A stretch of DNA of 27,238 nt. Source: Rhodocollybia butyracea. Lineage: Eukaryota; Basidiomycota; Agaricomycetes; Agaricales; Omphalotaceae. The DNA lies in the NCBI GenBank assembly GCA_015501585.1, contig JADNRY010000765.1, positions 1 to 27,238 on the forward strand. The letters run 5' to 3'. Below, in pieces: positions 21,285 through 27,238 of the stretch (positions are counted from its first letter, which is position 1; every line of letters starts with the position of its first letter). The notes beneath the pieces are model-generated. The model did not search any database and was not told the DNA's origin. It worked only from the letters and a program-made list of their open reading frames with translations. A program made the translations under genes and the position numbers.

Positions 21285-21505
21285 ACTTGTATTCGCCGCA
21301 TTCTACTAGATTCTACTATCGGTACTCAGTGGGTCGCAATCTACACAGACAGTAAGAAGTCTGATAGTGCAGGGAAGGATTTATATACCCGCGGGTCCGC
21401 GTTTTCCTATCGGCGTTCAGTGGGCAGCAGTCGCAACCTACACAGGCAGTCTGCGGATTTATATTCACCGTGTTTTACTATCGGCGTTCAGAGATTGGAC
21501 AACGC
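21285..21505 (+). repeat. Degenerate tandem repeat, about 2.5 units of 70-90 nt
   Basis: Three related stretches follow each other. Each carries a TTGTATTCGCCGC / TTTATATACCCGCG / TTTATATTCACCGTG part, then CTATCGG(TACT/CGTT)CAG. The first two also carry a CGCAA(T/C)CTACACAG(A/G)CAGT part. Spacing between CTATCGG copies is about 90 and 70 nt. The units differ by substitutions and small indels, so the array is old. The frame through it (21195-21569) is probably not a real protein. Confidence 0.6.
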
Positions 21506-22149
21506 CGTGGATGTAATGTGCCAAAAAGTGGAGTGTTACAGATACGGAGTGTTACCAGCTCTATACTGATAGTGATATTTCCAGAGTATCTGTCATTGCT
21601 TTGTTGCAGGGGCCCATGTACTCCCGAGTTTTGTGGCCTCTTGCTGAGAACAATTCTCCGAGTATTAAATGGTCCGGCTACATAGCGCCATTAAATCATC
21701 ATCTCGCGTACCTCCACGTCCAAGTTCTTGCAGCTTTCTACCATCGGAGTCAAAGAACAGTCACGAAGTCAAACGTTCGTTCTGCGACCTCGAATGGGGC
21801 CTGATACGGCTTACTCAAAGCATGCCCGGCATGGTGATTTTTCCCTTTCCGTGTAGATAAATCGGTCTCTTATATCTCCCAGCTGCTGGAGCTATTCACA
21901 AGGAATTGCTTTTGAGGATGTCTTGTTCTTCTCACCATATCACCCCAACAGTCTTTTGCACCTCTCGAGCCTTTGCCACTCTCAGTCCCCGACGGATAGA
22001 AGATTAAACAAAGTTGGCTTTGACTCGCCTATACCGCGCCTTGTAAAAATTATCACAAAGAGGAAGTAGTAGACGCTGTTCTACCAGTTCTGTCTGAGGC
22101 CTTACATACACTTTGGTTTGTTAGCATTCGCGACAGAGATCTAGATCTC
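21506..22149. other. Non-coding region
   Basis: Several short frames are open on the plus strand, but none shows a motif, a good start context or consistent splice signals. A pyrimidine-rich stretch occurs about 21920-21990. No RNA gene was recognised. Confidence 0.35.
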
Positions 22150-22637
22150 ATGCCTAACAGCGCAGATACACGTTCGAATGGAGATTTGTCCAAAGGATCA
22201 CTTCCGCCAGCTATTCAAGGCAAATACAAGAACCTATCTACTTTTCGGTTATCTTGATCTGTTGAACATTGAACCTCCGATTGTTTCTAACACAAGAGAT
22301 ATGTACAGAAAAAAATATCCCCGTGTCTGGATCGGACCAGTTGTTGGTCTGAGTGCGTATCTAAGCACCCTCAGCGCTTCCAGACTGACATGATATTTGT
22401 CCGACTCACTTTGCACCTTCAAGTGGGATCTACAAGACACCCTATGTCACCCTATTGTTTGTTTCCTTTCCAGACACTGACCTACTCTTCTATTCCATGT
22501 TCCCTCGATCTATCTGGGTATCGTATCGTATACTTATCACAACAGATCTCGAAATAAATCTTACTTCCTCTCCTACCTCTCAAGAGAACCCACACCCGTC
22601 TGATGTACAGGTGTCTTCCGAGGACTGCAGTACTTAG
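22150..22637 (+). CDS. Possible small three-exon gene, unknown
   Basis: The ATG at 22150 starts MPNSADTRSNGDLSKGSLPP and runs to a donor at 22248. An exon from 22297 reads YRKKYPRVWIGPVVGL, and a third from 22474 reads LLFYSMFPRSIWVSYRI, then LTSSPTSQENPHPSDV, ending at the TAG at 22637. The three pieces join in phase (R codon split at the first junction, Asn at the second). The product of about 105 residues has a short hydrophobic middle and polar ends. No family is recognised, and the second intron (121 nt) is long for this locus. Confidence 0.3.
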
Positions 22638-22721
22638 TATCTCGTCACTAAACTGTGTAAGAGCCAACAGAAAACCGGTGCGGACGGTGGTGGATTCTCA
22701 TTTTCGTCTGCCGGTTGATTG

Positions 22722-23118
22722 ATGGGTAAGAATCAAAATTTCGAGGCTCTCCGTCCTCACGCAGATGTACCACACCCAAAGTATCACTGCAAGCACAGCT
22801 GTGGAAAAGGATCAAGGAAACCAGAGGAAGACGCTATAGATGGTGCGCATAGGGTGGAAAATACAAAGACTACACACCCGAAATATGAAAACAACGTGGC
22901 GTGCAGCCGCTGTTTCGAGTCGGGAATCAAGGATATCGAACATATCTTGCCTCAACGTCGATGACCGCGGTGCAAGCTTGGGTGGTACAGAGGCCAGAAG
23001 TCGGGGACCAAAGAAGACAGCGGATCATGGAACGAACCCTCTCTGGCCAACGGGAGCCACAAATAGGACCTCAACTGTCGATTCAAGAACGATTCAAGAA
23101 CAGCTCATCAATCGGTAG
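22722..23118 (+). CDS. Possible small gene with Cys/His-containing start, unknown
   Basis: The ATG at 22722 is split by an intron with donor GTAAGAATC and acceptor CACGCAG. The next exon reads VPHPKYHCKHSCGKGSRKPE. After a second possible intron (donor GTGCGCAT, acceptor GCGTGCAG) come SRESRISNISCLNVDD and GTNPLWPTGATNRTSTVDSR, ending at the TAG at 23118. Another frame is open across the same region (to 23245), so the coding frame is uncertain. No function can be given. Confidence 0.25.
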
Positions 23119-23374
23119 CTTAAAAATGCAATCAAATACAGTTCCAGCGCATTTATTCTCTCTCCAAAGATTAGAAAGCGTCTGCAGAGTTTTACTATGT
23201 TCGAAACATCTGAGAACTGGAAGAGAATTGAAGCCCAATATGTAGAAAGAAATGAAAACTAGCGATAGAGTTGATAACGACTTGATTCGTCAAGACTTGT
23301 AAACCTGGGTGGAGAATTACAGATTAGGCCAGCCGCAGACCTCGAGAAATGCTTACCAAGAGGGTCACTTGAGA

Positions 23375-23805
23375 TTACGTAGTTTCTTCGAGGTCCTTGG
23401 GTTCGGTGGTAGGAACAGTCACAACAGGTGTCGGGTCTTCCTTGAGTTCGGTGGTCATGTTTGGTGTAGGCTGCATCTGATCTTGTTTCTTGGCTGCGTC
23501 TTCTGCTTTCGATTTCTCCATGTCCCGACGCACTTGTTCGTCAAAGGTACTCGGAACGGAGTTGGGACGACAGCACCGACAACATGAAATCGGAGCAACT
23601 AGGAAAGTTATCAGAACAACTTGGGTTTTGAAGATCTGTTGCCAACTTTACTAGTATTACACCAAGGAGCCAAAGCAGAAAAGATGAACGTGCCTAAACG
23701 CCGAAAAATATACACTAATCAGCGAGTTTTTCCAAGAGAAAAGAACGTGTACTGACAACAACCACCACAGACCAAAGCGATACAATTCTGGTTGGAGTCT
23801 GCCAT
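23375..23805 (-). CDS. Small cysteine-rich single-pass membrane protein, unknown
   Basis: Three minus-strand exons (23757-23805, 23663-23693, 23375-23598) give about 100 residues. The start is MADSNQNCIALVCGGC. A hydrophobic segment (TFIFLLWLLVAPI) is followed at once by CCRCCRP, then NSVPSTFDEQVRRDMEKSKA and a Thr/Pro/Glu-rich tail to the TAA at 23375. The summed exon length is one base too long; shortening the four-T run (plus-strand AAAA at 23679-23682) to three gives the continuous membrane segment. Cysteines on both sides of the membrane helix could be lipidated or bind metal, but this is inference. The layout resembles small fungal Cys-rich membrane proteins; no family name is assigned. 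It is divergent from the TBCC gene, with 305 nt between start codons. Confidence 0.6.
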
Positions 23806-24110
23806 TCTGGATGAAGGTATAGGTCAAGCTTGAAGCGAGTAGAGCTTCTAATCGCCTACGTTCAACGAGGCCTTTTATTAAAGCGTATTATTTAATGCTG
23901 TCCTGATGGGGGAAGCCGCACAGCTTGCATTCCAATAATAAACCGACAACTTTTCGTTTATGCAAGCTGGACGTTGTATGTGCATTTTGCACTTAACAGC
24001 TTGTGACTCTGTCGAGTATGACGCACTTGCTATGTCATCAATATTTGTTTTAGTTTCCCACGCTCATTAGCGTTTGTGTAACACTCAAGTATTTAAGTGC
24101 CTTTTACAAA
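23806..24110. promoter_or_regulatory. Shared promoter region of the small membrane protein and TBCC
   Basis: This is the gap between two divergent ATGs. It holds an AT-rich core (TTTATTAAAGCGTATTATTT, about 23873-23892) and two related segments, GCTTGCATTCCA and GCAAGCTGGACG, in opposite orientation near 23923 and 23962. It is promoter by position; individual sites are not proven. Confidence 0.4.
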
Positions 24111-25240
24111 ATGGCAACCTCTCAGCCCAACGAGGGTTCTCGGTGGAACTTTTCGCATGGTTTCCTCAACGAGTTCCAATCCTCGCGCTTAGGTACTGCA
24201 TGTGCCTCATATTTTGAGCCTGCTTGCTCATCCTCGAGCTAGATTTGGAGACACAGATCCAGCAAGCTACTCGATCTCGCACCACGTCGAAGGAAATTCT
24301 TGACAGCCTCAATGTTCAACTGGCGAAAACTATCTAAAACCGTCGTCGATGCCACGGGATCTCTCCCCAATTATGATCAAAGAAATTGTGAAACTGTGTG
24401 ACGGTTTTGTCATGAAAACATCATCTTCTCTGATCCTTCATTATATAGCAACTCAAGGAACTCGAAAGGTCGCTCGATACACTCCGAAAGGCTTCATTTT
24501 CCTACCTCGAAATTTGCGTTCAAAAGGAAGGCAAAAGAAACACCACAGTTACAAAAAGAAGCAGTTGTACTGGCTTTGGATGATGTTGCACCAACATCGA
24601 CACCCGTGGCACCAACTTTATCTTCATGTTCCGGAAAGCTTATACTTCCCAAGGACTTGCCTGATCTTGAGACTGTCTCTTCAGAGCTTCGTTCTGAACT
24701 GAGTTTAATTGACCTGGATGGCTGCGTGCTCAATCTGATTGAGGCCAAGCAATATGAGATCTCAGCGTTGCACCTCCGCAATGTGAAGAACTCTATCCTG
24801 CTTCTCCCAAGTCTGGAAGGTAGTATCATCTTACATGATCTTTCAAACTGTGTCATTGTAGTGAGGTGCCATCAGGTAAGAGGAATAACTATGTACCTCA
24901 CGATCTCTTAACAAGAAAGAACCAGCTTAGGATGCATACCTCGAAGGATATTGATGTTTATCTCTCGATTCAGTCAAATCCCACCATTGAACACTGCAGC
25001 AGTATTCGCTTCGGTCCATACCCATCTATACTTCCTCTAGCCTCGGGTTTCAAACAGAAACTCGACGTCGTTGTCCAGGATTTCTCCCATATTCAATCTA
25101 CTCCATCTCCGAACTGGACTTCAATGCCTTCCGGGTACGGCGAGGATTTTTGGCAACTTGTCACATCCGGTGGCTCGTTAGATGTCAAGCAGATGTTAGC
25201 GCAGGCTTTACCCATGAATTCCAACAGTATCAACCAGTAG
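24111..25240 (+). CDS. TBCC: Tubulin-binding cofactor C (tubulin-specific chaperone C)
   Basis: Cofactor C joins the complex of cofactors D and E with tubulin and triggers GTP hydrolysis on beta-tubulin, releasing alpha/beta dimers. The ATG at 24111 begins MATSQPNEGSRWNFSHGFLN. A helical N-terminal domain follows (IQQATRSRTTSKEILDSLN, LPNYDQRNCE, QLKELERSLDTLRKA), then a basic linker (SKFAFKRKAKETPQLQKE). The C-terminal beta-helix domain contains LDGCVLNLIE, LRNVKNSILLLPS, GSIILHDLSNCVIVV and CHQLRMHTSKDIDVYLSIQS, and then PTIEHCSSIRFGPYPS. The QLRMH motif holds the arginine that acts as the GTPase-activating finger in this family; it is formed across an intron (24876-24930). Other introns are at about 24193-24242 and 24396-24448. 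Two frame breaks lie in A4 at 24326-24329 and T4 at 24497-24500, and removing one base in each restores a standard TBCC. The gene ends at the TAG at 25238-25240. Confidence 0.92.
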
Positions 25241-25533
25241 ATTTCTTCTTGTTTACCCGGGTACGTATTACTACTTTTTCTGGACACGCTGTGTTGTTTT
25301 CGGTGTAGCAGAGAAAACGAAATCCAGCAGGATAGAGCGCACTACGGTCACTGATGTTGAAGAGTGCTAAATATCACACATAAAAGCACCAATCACAGAC
25401 CTCATTCATCCCAACATACATCGCTAAAAGAAAGCTGCACAGCAGATTAACTGTTCATTATAAAATGAGCCCAAAAGAAAAACTTGGACTATGGAAATAC
25501 AGGGCCGAGCCAAGTTCGAGCATCGTACTGGTG
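25241..25533. terminator. 3' regions of the convergent TBCC and ERT1 genes
   Basis: About 293 nt separate two facing stop codons. The stretch is A/T-rich and should carry both 3' untranslated regions and polyadenylation signals. No gene is seen; a precise terminator cannot be placed. Confidence 0.4.
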
Positions 25534-27238
25534 CTAGCACCGAATAAAATTCCCTACAATCATACTCGGTATACCCCATTTATCTCTTCTGATTGTGAAT
25601 GAGAAACAACAGTTGATCAAGCCCTCCTCAGTCGGAGCAACAACGGGACCCGCACTTGAGGGAGGTGATGCATTCAGTGTAAGCGATGAACCAGGCCCGG
25701 ACGAAGAGGACGTGTTAACACCAGAGATACCCGCGCCAATGACACCAGTCGCGGAAGGCCCACTTTTTGGCGGAGAAGGAATGTTAAACTGAGGCTTATA
25801 ACGCAATACGCAAGACGTAAGAACAGCTTTTTGCGAGGAGTCAAAAGCGACGTGACCGTATTTCTGAAAGAAACATAAGTCAGGAGCGAAAAGAAGGACA
25901 TTGGCAGACAAACCTCCCAGTAGTTTACTGCGCTTTCTTCCGCCATCAGCTCATATATACATAACTTTCCTTCCCTCAGCAGGTATCCGTTTATCCCGAC
26001 CAGCTCTGAAAATTCTCTGTTCCCCTTGTATATTTCACCTGTGCGACGCCAAAGACAGGCTGGGACACCCATCGCAGAGAAAACACGATCATAGTCGAGA
26101 AGAAGTCGTTCAAATGCTTCTTCGATAAATACAAGGTCCTGGACAAGATATACGTGAGCAAGAAAAGATTAAAAAACGAATAAAGACAAGCGTTTTACTT
26201 ACAATATCTCGCAATGACTGTGCCACTGCACGAAATTTTGGTCGCAATACTGACAACGGCTGGAGAATTTTGTTGTTTGGACTCTTGAGAAACGCTGCAA
26301 AGTATCTATTTCAGTACCGCGGCAATTAAAGAGTAGGTAAAAGACGAACTTGCGATCCATCCACCTGGATAATCTTGCATAACCTTTCACATAGTTATAC
26401 GGTTTTCAACAAACCAGCTTCGTATTTACTCCTGATAACCCTACTCAGTCGTTCATCCCTAGAGCCAGATTCTTGGTCTGCTGCAGTGAGCAGGAATCTT
26501 TCGGTTTTTGTAGCGGCAGGAAGAATTGTAGCGGGATCTGGTGTGGGTTTTTCTACTTCACTTACGGAACGATCATCTGAAGACGAAGAGGGCGAGGTTT
26601 CTGGAGGATTAGAGCCCGAATTGGCTGACGTTATTTCCGTAGCTCTATTTCCTGTAGTTGTCGCTGAAGTAAGCCCATTTGTCGATACAGGATATGCGTT
26701 GGGTGTAAACGAGGTCGCTCCAGATGCATTAACGATGGTGGTACAGATGGAGGTGCACCAAAGAAAGAGCCTTCATCAAGGGTTTCGAGAAAATCACTGT
26801 TATTGAACGGAATAAGAGCGGATATTAGAGGAATTCATTAGAACGCACGTCAAAACAGAAAATTCATTCCAAGTGTATCTGAGTACATAAAAGGTGATTG
26901 TGAGCCTATAGGCCAAGTCGCTCCGGATGTTGAAGCAGCTGGTGTAGCTCGCGTCGCTATCGTGGTTGTAGGCGCATACATTGTGGCTAATACCTCGTTG
27001 GCGGATGTAAGGGTACTAATAGACATTCGCTCACTAGTACTATAGCCTGGGCAGGGGCAGCCGTCGTAGCGGGTACACTGTCCGCAGAAGAACTGTTATT
27101 ATCAGGTTTAGGTCGACGATCGTCATGGCACAAATGTCCTATTTCACGCTTGATACTACAGAATATATTTTAATCTGCGAGCAAGAAAATTGGCGAACAA
27201 CCTACCATCGCTGACATGGTCTTCCCTCATCACAGGTC
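25534..27238 (-). CDS. ERT1: Transcription activator of gluconeogenesis ERT1 (Zn2Cys6, PAS domain), first exon outside window
   Basis: ERT1/RDS2-type factors bind DNA through an N-terminal Zn2Cys6 cluster and control gluconeogenesis and use of non-fermentable carbon. On the minus strand the right edge holds TCDEGRPCQRC, and after an intron (27156-27205) IKREIGHLCHDD, together most of the zinc cluster. A Ser/Thr/Pro-rich linker follows with an FLETLDEGSFFGAP segment. Next come ATKTERFLLTAADQESGSRD, ERLSRVIRSKYEAGLL, VKGYARLSRWMDR, LSVLRPKFRAVAQSLRDI and FIEEAFERLLLDYDRVFSAM. The PAS domain reads VPACLWRRTGEIYKGNREF, GKLCIYELMAEESAVNYWEK and YGHVAFDSSQKAVLTSC. It ends INCCFSFTIRRD and MIVGNFIRC before the TAG at 25534. 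Introns at 25864-25913, 26139-26202 and near 26280-26350 are clear. Three frame breaks are inferred: T4 at 26268-26271, T4 at 26403-26406, and one base missing near 27046. The start codon and the first cysteines are outside the window. Confidence 0.93.

Noticed and set aside
21195..21569. Plus-strand frame of 124 codons
   Set aside because: It runs through the degenerate tandem repeat with units of unequal length in different frames, so the open frame is probably chance.
26375..26806. Plus-strand frame of 143 codons
   Set aside because: It is antisense to the conserved ERT1 block that reads TERFLLTAADQESGSRD on the minus strand.
1..27238. tRNA, rRNA, CRISPR array, bacterial operon or plasmid features
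   Set aside because: No cloverleaf with T-loop signature, no regularly spaced repeat array and no Shine-Dalgarno-led operon was seen; gene structures are fungal.

Overview
The window looks like nuclear DNA of a basidiomycete fungus, most likely an agaricomycete. Genes are densely packed and cut by many 45-70 nt introns with GT...AG ends. The conserved genes (Set1, JIP5, ERT1, TBCC, a family 7 aldehyde dehydrogenase) are of fungal type. No bacterial-style operons, tRNA, rRNA or CRISPR array was seen.

Layout, left to right. 1-4498 (+): most of SET1, the H3K4 methyltransferase of COMPASS, with RRM, RS-rich linker, N-SET, SET and post-SET; its 5' end lies outside the window. 4499-6397: mostly non-coding, with two weak minus-strand coding candidates. 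6398-7447 (+): a proline-rich protein of unknown function. 7888-9282 (-) and 9506-11000 (-): a short-chain dehydrogenase and an aldo/keto reductase in tandem. 11579-13355 (+): the WD40 ribosome-biogenesis protein JIP5, divergent from the reductase. 13554-14620: a 1,067-bp foldback transposable element with terminal inverted repeats of about 390 bp that begin CACTG, flanked by a 3-bp TCT duplication. 15057-17526 (+): a mitochondrial-type ALDH7. 18107-19737 (+): an unknown gene of eight small exons. 19738-23374: a poorly coding stretch with a degenerate tandem repeat and a few possible small genes. 23375-23805 (-): a small cysteine-rich membrane protein, divergent from the tubulin cofactor C gene at 24111-25240 (+). 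25534-27238 (-): ERT1, a Zn2Cys6/PAS regulator of gluconeogenesis, whose first exon runs off the right edge.

The most striking technical property is that many otherwise conserved genes are broken by single-base gains or losses. Nearly all of these fall in runs of three or more identical bases (about 14 in SET1, three in ERT1, two in TBCC, two in the gene at 18107, one each in the SDR, JIP5 and the small membrane protein). The flanking protein sequence stays well conserved, so assembly error is the leading explanation, not gene death. The ALDH7, the aldo/keto reductase and the gene at 6398 read cleanly. Exon and intron boundaries are my own readings and carry the uncertainty stated in each entry.

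Most genes are unrelated housekeeping or regulatory genes. The only plausible functional neighbours are the two NAD(P)H-dependent oxidoreductases at 7888-11000.
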